64,000 nucleotides of DNA from NCBI GenBank assembly GCA_041395325.1, contig JAWLAT010000012.1, positions 67,890-131,889 on the forward strand, in the 5' to 3' direction. The translations under genes were made by a program, and so were the position numbers. The notes below the pieces were generated by a model. It had not been told where the DNA came from. It searched no databases and saw only the letters and a program-made list of their open reading frames with translations. This document shows, piece by piece, positions 17,613-26,512 of the stretch (the stretch's first letter is position 1; every line of letters begins with the position of its first letter). The stretch is from JAWLAT01 sp041395325 (GTDB taxonomy: Bacteria > Pseudomonadota > Gammaproteobacteria > Xanthomonadales > SZUA-5).

Positions 17613-17646
17613 GCCCGTGCCACACGGTTATTCTTGTGGCACGGGC
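17613..17646. terminator. Perfect 12-bp hairpin between convergent genes
   Basis: The arms GCCCGTGCCACA (17613-17624) and TGTGGCACGGGC (17635-17646) are perfect complements around a 10-base loop. The hairpin lies between the stops of two convergent genes (17539 and 17706), where a shared bidirectional terminator is expected. No T-run follows on either strand, so it is not a textbook intrinsic terminator. Confidence 0.5.
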
Positions 17647-17705
17647 GGATAATTGGCATTGTCCGACTCGCGTGATTATCTGGAATTCATGCCAATCAAC
17701 AACGG

Positions 17706-19664
17706 TCAATCCTGTGACTGCAGATGTTCGGCAAAAAAGGCCAACAACTGGCGGTAATACTCGACCCGATTCTCCTGCACGTAAAAACCGTGACCCTCGG
17801 TGGGCATGATCAGCGTTTGCACCGGCACGCCCGCCTTTTTCAGCGCCTTTTCCATCGCCTCGGTGTGGTCGACCGGCGCGCGTTCATCCTTTTCGCCTGC
17901 GGCCATGAACACCGGCACCTTGATGCGCTCGGCCAGACGGCTGGGCGAATAGGCCTCCAGATTCGAATTGCCCATCACCTCGTCCAGGTAGTTCTGGCCG
18001 GAGCGATTGCGGGCGATGTCGCCACGCTTGTACATCAGCGGTAGGTCGTACACGCCCACATAGCCAGCGGCGCAGTGGTACAGCGCCGGCTCCCTGGCCG
18101 CGCCCATCAGCGCTGAATAGGCGCCGTAGCTGGCGCCGTAGATGCAGATGCGCTGCGGATCGGCATGCCCCTGCTCGATGGCCCAACGGGTCGCGTCGGT
18201 CACATCGTCCTGCATCAGCTGACCCCACTGACGATAGCCGGCGTACTCATGCGCGCGGCCATAGTTGCCCGAACCACGGAAATTGACCTGCAGCACGGCG
18301 TAGCCCTGCGCAGCCAGCAGCTGGACTTCGGAGTGATAGCCCCACAGATCGGCGCTGCCAAAGGGTCCACCGTGGATCGACACCACCATCGGCAGGCCCT
18401 TGCCGTCGCTGCCGGGCGGCACCGTCAGGTAGCCATGCAGCGGCCAGCCATCGCGAGCCTGCAGCGCAATGGGCTGCATCGCGGCGGTGCGCTGGGGGTC
18501 GATGGTGCTCAGCCGTGGCACCAGCAGATCGGCCTTCTTCTGCTCGGTGTCGAACAGATAGATGTCGCCGGGGCTGCGGTCACTGCTGACTTCCAGCAGC
18601 GCCACACGGCCATCGCGCGTACCCGAATCGATGCGGACCAGCTGCCCGGGGAAGCTCTTCTCAAGGATCCGGTAGAGAATCGCATCAGGAGACTTGCGAT
18701 CGAAGTAGCGCATCGCCGGCAAGCCTTCCAGGTAACGAGCACCCACCAGCTGACGGCCGGTCGGGTCGTACAGCAGGCTGTGCGGATCGGCAAAATCGCC
18801 CCTCAGAACGAGCTTGCGCTCCAGCGTGTCCAGGTCCATGGCGTAGATGCCATCCGGGCCTTCGGCTTCCTCCACCCGCAGCCAGGCGGTCTTGCCATCG
18901 GCCGAGAAGTCCAGCGGATTGACGTTGGCTTTGCTCTGCTTCTGATCGTTGATCAGCTGCCAATCCGAGTCGGCATCGGCGCGGTACCAGGTCTGCGAGC
19001 GGTTATCGACGCCGCTGCCCGTGGCAAAGCGCACCACACCGGCATGATCGGTGCGGAAGCTGGCGGCCTGGACCGGCGAGGTGGCGATGCGGTTGCGCTT
19101 GCCGGTGTAGACGTCCAGCTCGTGGACTTCCGAATAGGGAATCGACTTCTGCGTCCAGGGCCAGAACTCGATCAGCACCTTGCGCTCGTCATTCGGCAAC
19201 ACGTCCAGGATGAAGGCCGAGCCGGATTCCTGACGTCCCTTGCCCAGTCGAGAGCCCAGGCGCTCGCCCTCGGCACGGAAGCCGATCAGCAGTTCCTGTC
19301 GGCCACCGTCCACATCGGTGGCATAGATCTCGCCAGTCGGGGTGGGTTCGTCCAACTGACCGAACTTCTCCGCCATGGCAAACACCAGCCGCTCGTTGTT
19401 GACCCAGACGACATTGGTGATGATGTTGTTGCTGCCGGGATTGACGCCGATGGTCGTGGCCATGTCGGCCCGCCGGACAACCTGCAGCAGGGTGCGGTCC
19501 TCATAGGGCACGGTCAGCGCGTAGTGCGTGCCGTCCGGGGACAGCCAGATCTGCTCGAACTTGTCCCTGGCCAGCAGCTCATCGACCGAGTGCGGCTGGA
19601 CCTGTGCCAGCGCCCAACCCGGCAGGATCAGCGCCAGTGCCAGCCATGTGCGGCTCCAGTTCAT
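17706..19664 (-). CDS. S9 family prolyl oligopeptidase-like peptidase
   Basis: A 652-residue exported serine peptidase. A signal peptide ends near residue 20 (GWALAQ). A beta-propeller-like N-terminal region (about 25-390) is followed by an alpha/beta-hydrolase domain with the triad Ser512 (GASYGA), Asp593 (GEKDERAP) and His625 (EGHGF). Length and the motif PMVVSIHGGPFGSADLW match the S9 acylaminoacyl/dipeptidyl peptidase type. It likely degrades peptides in the periplasm or outside, alongside the S46, M16 and DUF885 peptidases of this window. It is transcribed alone, divergent from mreB. Confidence 0.9.
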   Translation of the reverse strand: MNWSRTWLALALILPGWALAQVQPHSVDELLARDKFEQIWLSPDGTHYALTVPYEDRTLLQVVRRADMATTIGVNPGSNNIITNVVWVNNERLVFAMAEKFGQLDEPTPTGEIYATDVDGGRQELLIGFRAEGERLGSRLGKGRQESGSAFILDVLPNDERKVLIEFWPWTQKSIPYSEVHELDVYTGKRNRIATSPVQAASFRTDHAGVVRFATGSGVDNRSQTWYRADADSDWQLINDQKQSKANVNPLDFSADGKTAWLRVEEAEGPDGIYAMDLDTLERKLVLRGDFADPHSLLYDPTGRQLVGARYLEGLPAMRYFDRKSPDAILYRILEKSFPGQLVRIDSGTRDGRVALLEVSSDRSPGDIYLFDTEQKKADLLVPRLSTIDPQRTAAMQPIALQARDGWPLHGYLTVPPGSDGKGLPMVVSIHGGPFGSADLWGYHSEVQLLAAQGYAVLQVNFRGSGNYGRAHEYAGYRQWGQLMQDDVTDATRWAIEQGHADPQRICIYGASYGAYSALMGAAREPALYHCAAGYVGVYDLPLMYKRGDIARNRSGQNYLDEVMGNSNLEAYSPSRLAERIKVPVFMAAGEKDERAPVDHTEAMEKALKKAGVPVQTLIMPTEGHGFYVQENRVEYYRQLLAFFAEHLQSQD

Positions 19665-19809
19665 CGAATGACTCCATTGCTAAGGGGCTCGGGCGCGCAC
19701 CGCCCGGAGGCGGCGGAGGCTCGCACGGGGTCGCCAAGCAGGCAAGAGAGGGGCGATTTGCGCGCGGGTGGTCACGCTTCACGCGGCCCTCAGGTTCAGG
19801 TGCTGTGGC

Positions 19810-19815
19810 TATACT
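19810..19815 (+). promoter_or_regulatory. Possible -10 element of the mreB operon
   Basis: TATACT at 19810-19815 is a good sigma-70 -10 match, 111 bases before the mreB start in an otherwise GC-rich leader. The region 17 bases upstream (CCCTCA) is not a recognisable -35, so the assignment is weak. Confidence 0.35.
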
Positions 19816-19926
19816 AGGCGGCTATCAAGGCCCGGTCTGGAGCGGAGTCCGGCGCCTACTCTCCTGGACACAGCGGCGGGCCCTGGCGGGCCTGTTCCTG
19901 TCTCCCCTGACGGATTGATCTTCCCT

Positions 19927-20979
19927 ATGTTCGGATTCAAGAGCCTGCGCGGGCTGTTTTCCACCGACCTGTCCATCGACCTGGGCACGGCCAACACCCT
20001 GGTCTTTGTGCGTGGCCAGGGCATCGTGCTGAACGAGCCCTCGGTCGTGTCGATTCGCCAGGACCGGGGACCGGGTGGCCCGCGCTCGGTGGCGGCAGTG
20101 GGCATGGAGGCCAAGCGGATGCTGGGCCGCACGCCCGGCAACATCGTCACCGTGCGGCCGCTGAAGGATGGCGTCATCGCCGACTTCACGATGACCGAGG
20201 CGATGCTGCAGCACTTCATCCGCCGGGTGCATCCAAACCGGTTGTTCCGGCCCAGCCCACGCGTGCTGGTCTGCGTGCCCTGCGGCTCCACCCAGGTCGA
20301 GCGCCGCGCGATCAAGGAATCGGCCGAAGGCGCCGGCGCGCGTGAGGTGTTCCTGATCGATGAGCCGATGGCGGCAGCGATCGGTGCGGGCATCCCGATC
20401 CACGAAGCACGCGGCTCGATGGTGATCGACATCGGTGGCGGTACCTCTGAAGTGGCCGTGATCTCGCTCAATGGCATCGTCTACTCGGCCTCGGTGCGCA
20501 TCGGTGGTGACCGCTTCGACGAGGCGATCATCAACTACGTGCGGCGCAATCACGGCACGCTGATCGGCGAATCCACTGCCGAGCGCATCAAGATCGAGAT
20601 TGGCTGCGCCTATCCGTCCTCGGAAGTGGCCGAGATCGAGGTGTCCGGTCGCAATCTGGCCGAAGGCGTGCCGCGCAACGTCACCGTCAATTCCAACGAA
20701 ATGCTGGAGGCCTTGCACGAGCCGCTGTCCGGCATCTGCCAGGCGGTCAAGGCGGCCCTGGAGCAGACCCCGCCGGAGCTGTGTGCGGACGTGGCCGAAC
20801 GCGGTATCGTGCTGACCGGCGGCGGCGCGCTGCTGAAGGATCTGGACAAGCTCATTTCCGAAGTCACCGGCCTGCACGTGCAGGTGGCCGAGGATCCGTT
20901 GACCTGTGTGGCGCGAGGCGGTGGCCGCGCGCTGGAACTGGTCGACGAGCACGGCCCGGACATGTTCTTCGGCGACTGA
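19927..20979 (+). CDS. mreB: Rod shape-determining protein MreB
   Basis: The bacterial actin homologue (350 residues, usual length about 347) that forms membrane-associated filaments guiding lateral wall synthesis. Family signatures are all present: STDLSIDLGTANTLVF (phosphate 1), DGVIADFTMTEAMLQHF, LVCVPCGSTQVERRAI, VIDIGGGTSEVAVISLNG (phosphate 2) and GIVLTGGGALLKDLD. The ATG at 19927 gives the standard MFGFKSLRGLFS N-terminus; no clear Shine-Dalgarno precedes it. It heads an operon with mreC, mreD, mrdA and rodA. Confidence 0.98.
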   Translation: MFGFKSLRGLFSTDLSIDLGTANTLVFVRGQGIVLNEPSVVSIRQDRGPGGPRSVAAVGMEAKRMLGRTPGNIVTVRPLKDGVIADFTMTEAMLQHFIRRVHPNRLFRPSPRVLVCVPCGSTQVERRAIKESAEGAGAREVFLIDEPMAAAIGAGIPIHEARGSMVIDIGGGTSEVAVISLNGIVYSASVRIGGDRFDEAIINYVRRNHGTLIGESTAERIKIEIGCAYPSSEVAEIEVSGRNLAEGVPRNVTVNSNEMLEALHEPLSGICQAVKAALEQTPPELCADVAERGIVLTGGGALLKDLDKLISEVTGLHVQVAEDPLTCVARGGGRALELVDEHGPDMFFGD

Positions 20980-21013
20980 CAGCGCCCGATCAGGACAGGG
21001 GTCAACGACAGCG

Positions 21014-22003
21014 GTGGAGCAGGGCGGCGGCCAGGATCGATCGGCGCTGTTTGCCGGGGAAGGCAGTTCCACGCTGGCCTTGGTGGTCTATCTGGCGCTG
21101 GCCGTGCTGATCATGCTGGCCGACCGGCGCGGCGACTATCTGCAGCAATTTCGCAGCAGCGTGGCGCAAGCCAGCGAACCACTCTACGCACTGGCCGAGC
21201 TGCCATCACTGGTTGGCGTGGCGCTGCGCGACAATCTGGCCAATCGCCGTCGTCTGCTCAGCGAGAACGAGCAGCTGCAAGCAGATCTGCGACTGACCCG
21301 ACTGCGCCTGGCCGAAGCCGAAGTGGCGCTGGCCGAACAACAGCGGCTCGCCGATGGCCTGACGCTGGCCGAACGCGAGCGGCTGCGCGCCATTCCAGCA
21401 CGGGTCATGGACGTCGACCCCGATCCCTTCCGCCATCGTGTGATCATCGACCGCGGCGAGCAGGATGGGCTGCGGGCCGGCACCGCCCTGATCGATGCCA
21501 GCGGCGTGGTCGGTCAGTTGATCGAACCCGGCCGCCATCGCTCGGTGGTGCTGCTGATCAGCGACCCGGGACATGGTTTGCCGGTGGTGGACGCACGCAG
21601 CGGCGAACGCACCTTGCTCTATGGCACCGGTGAGAGCGACCAGCTGGCGCTGCGCAGCATGCCGCTGACGGCGGACATCGAAGCGGGCGATCTGTTGCTG
21701 AGTTCGGGCATCGGTGGCCGCTTCCCGGCCGGTCTGCCGGTCGCCCGGGTGCGCTCGGTGGAACGCAGCGCCGGCGCACCGCACGCCCGCGGTGTCGCCG
21801 AGCCGCTGGCCGCGCTGGGTCGCTTGCGCGAATTGCTGGCCGTCGCGCCGCGCAGTGAGGCGGAGGGACCGCCCCTCCCGGACCATCGATTGGAATCGAC
21901 CGAGGACCCGGTCACGGACCCCGTGCCGGTCGACGAGCCAGCCATCCCCGCAGCTGAGGTCAGCGACGCCGCTGCCGCAACCGAAGCGGGTCAGCAACCA
22001 TGA
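21014..22003 (+). CDS. mreC: Rod shape-determining protein MreC
   Basis: A 329-residue inner-membrane protein. One helix near residues 20-37 (LALVVYLALAVLIMLAD) is followed by a coiled coil (about 75-115, NRRRLLSENEQLQADLRL) and the beta-barrel MreC domain (about 120-270, with RVIIDRGEQDGLRAG and GVVGQLIEPGRHRSVVLLISD). The last 55 residues are acidic and proline-rich. A GTG at 21014 is chosen because it gives the normal short cytoplasmic N-terminus; upstream in-frame sequence overlaps mreB out of frame and looks non-coding. It links MreB filaments to PBP2. Its stop overlaps the mreD start (ATGA). Confidence 0.93.
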   Translation: MEQGGGQDRSALFAGEGSSTLALVVYLALAVLIMLADRRGDYLQQFRSSVAQASEPLYALAELPSLVGVALRDNLANRRRLLSENEQLQADLRLTRLRLAEAEVALAEQQRLADGLTLAERERLRAIPARVMDVDPDPFRHRVIIDRGEQDGLRAGTALIDASGVVGQLIEPGRHRSVVLLISDPGHGLPVVDARSGERTLLYGTGESDQLALRSMPLTADIEAGDLLLSSGIGGRFPAGLPVARVRSVERSAGAPHARGVAEPLAALGRLRELLAVAPRSEAEGPPLPDHRLESTEDPVTDPVPVDEPAIPAAEVSDAAAATEAGQQP

Positions 22004-22494
22004 CCCGCGGCCACGAATGGCGGTTGTTCGCGATCTCGGTGCTCGCGGTGCTGTTGCTGACCCTGCTGCGCTTGCCGCCGTTGCTGGCGCCACTGAAGCC
22101 CTTTTGGGCGGGAATGCTGCTGATCTATTGCGCCCTGGAAATGCCCCGGGTGGCGCACCTGGGTGTGGCCTTTGGGCTGGGACTGCTGCTCGATGTGCTG
22201 GCCGGCAGCCTGCTCGGTGAACATGCGCTGCGACTGGTGATCATGACCCACGTGGCGCTGCGTTTTCGCTTTCGCCTGCGCTTCTTTCCGGTCAGTCAGC
22301 AGGCACTGGCGGTCTTCGGCCTGCTGCTCAACGACCGCATTCTGGCACTGTGGGTGCGTCTGTTCGGCGGCGAAGGTTGGCCGGGTCCCAGTTTCTGGCT
22401 GAGTCCGCTGATCGGCATGCTGCTGTGGCCCTGGCTGTTCCTGCTGCTCGACCGCCTGCGACTGCGTGGCCGCAGTCGCGCCACCCGCAGCTGA
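22000..22494 (+). CDS. mreD: Rod shape-determining protein MreD
   Basis: A 164-residue polytopic inner-membrane protein of the MreD family, with about five hydrophobic helices and the characteristic LLLIYCALEMPRVAHLGVAF and GLLLDVLAGSLLGEHALR segments. The ATG overlaps the mreC stop, and its own stop overlaps the mrdA ATG (TGATG), so translation is coupled along the operon. It acts with MreC in the elongasome. Confidence 0.93.
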   Translation: MTRGHEWRLFAISVLAVLLLTLLRLPPLLAPLKPFWAGMLLIYCALEMPRVAHLGVAFGLGLLLDVLAGSLLGEHALRLVIMTHVALRFRFRLRFFPVSQQALAVFGLLLNDRILALWVRLFGGEGWPGPSFWLSPLIGMLLWPWLFLLLDRLRLRGRSRATRS

Positions 22495-24368
22495 TGCTCG
22501 CCATGCGTCGCCGTCCGCGCACGCTGAAGGACTCGCATGCCGAGCAGGCCCAGTTTCGCCGCCGTGCCTGGTTGGCACTGGCCGGCGTGGCGCTCTGCGT
22601 GGTGGCGCTGTTGGTGCGGTTCGCCTGGCTGCAGCTGTTCCTGCATGAGGAGTTCAGCACCCGCTCGGAACGCAATCGGGTCAAGTTGCGCGCGCTGGCG
22701 CCCACCCGTGGTCTGATCTTCGATCGCAACGGCACGCTGCTGGCCGACAACCGGCTTTCCTACCGGCTCGAAGTCGTGCCGGAACAGGCCGGCGACGTAC
22801 CGGCGCTGCTCGATCGGCTGCAGGGCATCATCGAGCTGAGTGAGGAGGACCGCGAGCGCTTCCTCAATCAGGTCCGCTACCGGCGCGCCTTCCAAAGCCT
22901 GCCGTTGCGCTTCAATCTGAGCGAGGACGAAGTGGCCCGGCTGGCGCTGGACCGCTGGCAACTGCCGGGCGTGGAGGTCGTCCCCGTCCCCAGTCGGCAC
23001 TACCCGCACGGCGCGCTGCTCGGCCATGTGATCGGTTATGTGGGCCGGATCAATGCGACCGAGCAGGAAGCGCTGGAAGCGCATCGGCGCGGGGTCACCA
23101 GCCACGTCGGCAAGCTGGGCATTGAACGTCAATACGAAAATCGTCTGCGCGGCGAACTGGGCAGTGAGCACGTTGAGACCAATGCCGAGGGGCGGGTGCT
23201 GCAAACACTCGACCAGGAACCGGCCAGTGCGGGCGAGAACCTCTACCTCAGCATCGACCTGGCGCTGCAGCGCGCGGTGGTCGACGCCTTCGCCGAGCAT
23301 CGTGGCGCCGCGGTGGTGCTGGATGTCCACAATGGCGAGGTGCTGGCCCTGGTCAGCGAACCGGGCTACGACCCCAATGCCTTCGTGAATGGCATCTCGC
23401 AGACAGACTACGATGCCCTGCTGAATGCGCCGGGCAGGCCGTTGTTCAATCGGGCGCTGCAGGGCGGCTATGAGCCCGGCAGCACACTCAAACCCTTTGT
23501 CGCCCTGGCTGGACTGGAAACCGGGCTGATCACGCCGCAAACCACCGTCTGGTCAACGGGCGAGTTTCGCCTGCCGGGGCACCAGATTGGTTTCCGCGAC
23601 TACCGTGCGGGCGGGCATGGCCGCGTCGATCTGCGCGAAGCGCTGGCGCAATCGGTCAACACCTATTTCTATCAGCTCGGACTGGACCTGGGTGTGGACC
23701 GGATGAGCAGCTTCCTGGCGCGCTTCGGCTTTGGCCAGCCGACCGGCATTGATCTGCCGGCCGAGGCCTCCGGGATCCTGCCGACGCGGGAATGGAAGCA
23801 GTCGCGCTTCAAACAACCCTGGTATCCGGGCGAAACGATCATCGCGGCGATCGGTCAGGGCTACAACGTCACCACGATCCTGCAGCTGGCCGTCGCCACG
23901 GCAGCCATTGCCAATGGCGGAGACCGACTGCAACCACAGTTGCTGCGAGCCGTGCAGCCGGTACTCGATGAGCCGCCGCAACTGGCGCCCCATGAGCCCG
24001 CGAAATCGGTGGGCGTCACCGACCCCAGCCACTTCACGGCGGTGATTGCCGGCATGCATGCGGTGGTGCAGGGCCCCACCGGCAGTGCCCGCGCCATCGG
24101 CGATGCGCCCTACCAGTTCGCCGGCAAGACCGGCACCGCACAGCGCAGCAGCCGCGCGCGCGAAGGCGTGGTCGGCAGTGCGACCCGGCTGCGCAACCAG
24201 GCGCTATTTGTCGCCTTCGCGCCACTGGAGCAACCACAAATCGCCGTGGCGCTGGTGGTCGAGGCCGGCGACAGCGGCTCGCGCACCGCTGCACCGATCG
24301 CCCGCCACATCCTCGATGCCTGGATGCTGCGATCCGGCCAGCAGACTGCGACGGTCGCAGCCCAATGA
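22494..24368 (+). CDS. mrdA: Peptidoglycan DD-transpeptidase MrdA (PBP2)
   Basis: A 624-residue class B penicillin-binding protein that cross-links peptidoglycan during elongation. The N-terminal membrane helix lies at about 28-48 (WLALAGVALCVVALLVRFAWL), then the dimerisation domain starting at PTRGLIFDRNG, then the transpeptidase domain. Active-site motifs are Ser330-Thr-Leu-Lys333, Ser387-Val-Asn and Lys545-Thr-Gly. The start at 22494 overlaps the mreD stop; an ATG at 22503 is an alternative. The stop overlaps the rodA ATG, matching the functional PBP2-RodA partnership. Confidence 0.96.
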   Translation: MLAMRRRPRTLKDSHAEQAQFRRRAWLALAGVALCVVALLVRFAWLQLFLHEEFSTRSERNRVKLRALAPTRGLIFDRNGTLLADNRLSYRLEVVPEQAGDVPALLDRLQGIIELSEEDRERFLNQVRYRRAFQSLPLRFNLSEDEVARLALDRWQLPGVEVVPVPSRHYPHGALLGHVIGYVGRINATEQEALEAHRRGVTSHVGKLGIERQYENRLRGELGSEHVETNAEGRVLQTLDQEPASAGENLYLSIDLALQRAVVDAFAEHRGAAVVLDVHNGEVLALVSEPGYDPNAFVNGISQTDYDALLNAPGRPLFNRALQGGYEPGSTLKPFVALAGLETGLITPQTTVWSTGEFRLPGHQIGFRDYRAGGHGRVDLREALAQSVNTYFYQLGLDLGVDRMSSFLARFGFGQPTGIDLPAEASGILPTREWKQSRFKQPWYPGETIIAAIGQGYNVTTILQLAVATAAIANGGDRLQPQLLRAVQPVLDEPPQLAPHEPAKSVGVTDPSHFTAVIAGMHAVVQGPTGSARAIGDAPYQFAGKTGTAQRSSRAREGVVGSATRLRNQALFVAFAPLEQPQIAVALVVEAGDSGSRTAAPIARHILDAWMLRSGQQTATVAAQ

Positions 24369-25474
24369 CCCATCGACTGCAGCTGTGGTGGGCCCGCTAC
24401 CGGCGCAATGCAACGCTGGACCTGCCGCTACTGGCGCTGCTGCTGGCCGCCTGTGGACTGGGGCTGATGGTGCTCTACAGCGCCGGCGGCGGCGACACGG
24501 GTCTGGTGCTGAAGCAGTCGCTGCGCTTCGCGCTGGGCTTTGCCGCCCTGTTGCTGATCGCCTGGCTGCCACCGGCGGTGCTGCGGCGCTGGAGCCCCTG
24601 GGCCTATGCGGTCGGCGTGCTGCTGCTGATTGCCGTGGCTGTACTCGGCGAAGGGCGGGGCGCGCAGCGCTGGCTGGATTTCGGCTTTGTCCGCTTCCAG
24701 CCCTCGGAAATCCTCAAGCTGGCCGTGCCGATGACCCTGGCCGGCTATCTGCACGAACGCGTGCTGCCGCCCTCCCTGCTCGATCTGATTGTGCTCGGTG
24801 CCCTGACGGCAGTGCCGGCGCTGCTGATCATCGAGCAGCCGGATCTGGGGACCGCACTGCTGGTGCTGGCGGCGGCAGCCTTCGTCATATTCCTGGCCGG
24901 GCTGTCGTGGGCCTGGATCCTCGGCGCCGGCGGCGCTGCGCTGGCCTACGCGCCACTGCACTGGATCTATTTCATGCACGACTATCAGCGCCAGCGCGTG
25001 CTGACGCTGCTCGATCCCGAGGCCGATCCGCTGGGCAGCGGCTGGCACATCCTGCAGTCGGAAATCGCCGTCGGCTCGGGCGGGCTGGCCGGCAAGGGCT
25101 ATCTGGAAGGCACCCAGTCGCAACTGGACTTCCTGCCTGAGCGGCATACCGACTTCATTCTGGCGGTGTTTGGCGAAGAGTTCGGCTGGGTTGGCGTGCT
25201 GCTGCTGTTTGCGCTGTATTTCGCCATCGTCGCCCGCTGCCTGTGGATCGCCATGCAGGCCCGCGACACCTTCGGCCGGCTGGTTGCCGGGGCCTTCGGG
25301 TTGTCCTTCTTCCTCTACGTGCTGGTCAATGCCGGCATGATCAGCGGCCTGCTGCCGGTGGTGGGCGTGCCGCTGCCTTTCGTCAGCTATGGTGGCACCG
25401 CCGCGGTGGTGCTGCTGGCGGGATTCGGTGTGGTCCAATCGGTGCACGTGCATCGACGGCTGGTGGGAAGCTGA
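24365..25474 (+). CDS. rodA: Peptidoglycan glycosyltransferase RodA
   Basis: A 369-residue SEDS-family glycosyltransferase with about ten membrane helices, which polymerises lipid II together with PBP2. It shows the SEDS signatures AQRWLDFGFVRFQPSEILKL and the C-terminal GLLPVVGVPLPFVSYGGTA, and PERHTDFILAVFGEEFGW in the large loop. The ATG overlaps the mrdA stop. It ends the mre operon proper; the next gene starts 2 bases after its stop. Confidence 0.96.
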   Translation: MTHRLQLWWARYRRNATLDLPLLALLLAACGLGLMVLYSAGGGDTGLVLKQSLRFALGFAALLLIAWLPPAVLRRWSPWAYAVGVLLLIAVAVLGEGRGAQRWLDFGFVRFQPSEILKLAVPMTLAGYLHERVLPPSLLDLIVLGALTAVPALLIIEQPDLGTALLVLAAAAFVIFLAGLSWAWILGAGGAALAYAPLHWIYFMHDYQRQRVLTLLDPEADPLGSGWHILQSEIAVGSGGLAGKGYLEGTQSQLDFLPERHTDFILAVFGEEFGWVGVLLLFALYFAIVARCLWIAMQARDTFGRLVAGAFGLSFFLYVLVNAGMISGLLPVVGVPLPFVSYGGTAAVVLLAGFGVVQSVHVHRRLVGS

Positions 25475-25476
25475 GC

Positions 25477-26178
25477 ATGGAAACGACCGCACCCCGGCGC
25501 TTTCGTTACTACGATCTGGTCATGGTGGCCTTCGTCACCGTGTTCCTCTGCGCCAATCTGATCGGCCCGGCCAAGCCGGCCGAACTGTGGGGATTCACCT
25601 TCGGCGCCGGCGTGCTGTTCTTTCCGCTGTCCTATGTCTTTGGCGACATTCTGACCGAGGTCTACGGTTACGCCCGCGCCCGCCGGGTGGTCTGGGCAGG
25701 CTTTGCCGCGATGGGCTTTGCCGCGCTGATGGCCGCCGTGGTGGTCGCCCTGCCACCGGCCGCAGGTTGGCCGCATCAGGACGCCTATGCCTTCGTCTAC
25801 GGCCAGACCCCGCGCATCGTGCTGGCCTCGCTGCTGGCCTACTGGGCCGGCGAGTTCACCAATTCCTTCGTACTGGCGAAGATGAAGCTGGCTACTGGCG
25901 GCCGCTGGCTGTGGACGCGAACGATCGGCTCCACCATCGCCGGTGAAGGCGTCGATTCGCTGATCTTCTACCCGGTGGCCTTCTACGGCACCTGGAGCAA
26001 CGAGCTGCTGCTGGGCGTGATGCTGTCCAACTACCTGCTCAAGGTGCTGTGGGAAGCGCTGATGACGCCGGTCACCTACCGGGTAGTGAACTTCCTCAAG
26101 CGCGCCGAGGGCGTCGACCACTACGACCGCGACACCGACTTCAATCCCTTCACGGTGCGGCTGCGGGGCGGGGAATGA
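25477..26178 (+). CDS. Queuosine precursor transporter (YhhQ/Vut1 family)
   Basis: A 233-residue inner-membrane protein with six or so helices and the family signatures VFLCANLIGPAK, FFPLSYVFGDILTEVYGYARARRV, and the acidic helix TIAGEGVDSLIFYP. YhhQ proteins take up queuosine precursors (preQ0/preQ1) for tRNA modification. It begins 2 bases after the rodA stop, so it is probably co-transcribed with the shape operon; no functional link is obvious. Confidence 0.9.
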   Translation: METTAPRRFRYYDLVMVAFVTVFLCANLIGPAKPAELWGFTFGAGVLFFPLSYVFGDILTEVYGYARARRVVWAGFAAMGFAALMAAVVVALPPAAGWPHQDAYAFVYGQTPRIVLASLLAYWAGEFTNSFVLAKMKLATGGRWLWTRTIGSTIAGEGVDSLIFYPVAFYGTWSNELLLGVMLSNYLLKVLWEALMTPVTYRVVNFLKRAEGVDHYDRDTDFNPFTVRLRGGE

Positions 26179-26209
26179 CAGCACCCGGCTGGGCGAGCCT
26201 GCGATCGCG

Positions 26210-26512
26210 TCAGGTGCTTGAATTGACAATGCCGGCTCGCCGCCGCAACCACCAGGCCAGCAAGAGAATCAGCGGATAGGTGTGGAAGGCGGCCAGCGCC
26301 GCAGCCACATCAGGCCACAGGTTGCCGGCGTCCTGGCCGACGGCGAGATGCCAGCTGGCGATGGTGGCGACAACGGTGATCACGGCGGCGACCAGCAGCA
26401 AGACGCGATCGATTGTGACCGACCAGCGGGCGCTCGCCGGGCGGCGCAGATACAGCGCCGTGAGGATGGCGAAGGCCGGCAGGAACAACAGCAATGCCAG
26501 CAGCGCCCGCAT
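26210..26512 (-). CDS. Small membrane protein, intact homologue of the 4472 remnant
   Basis: Encodes 100 residues with three likely membrane helices (about 3-20, 36-56 and 72-88) and a basic RRPASARWS loop. The ATG overlaps the stop of the DUF885 gene upstream (ATGA at 26509-26512 read on the reverse strand), so it is coupled to it. A frameshifted copy of part of this gene lies at 4472-4665. I do not recognise the family. Confidence 0.7.
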   Translation of the reverse strand: MRALLALLLFLPAFAILTALYLRRPASARWSVTIDRVLLLVAAVITVVATIASWHLAVGQDAGNLWPDVAAALAAFHTYPLILLLAWWLRRRAGIVNSST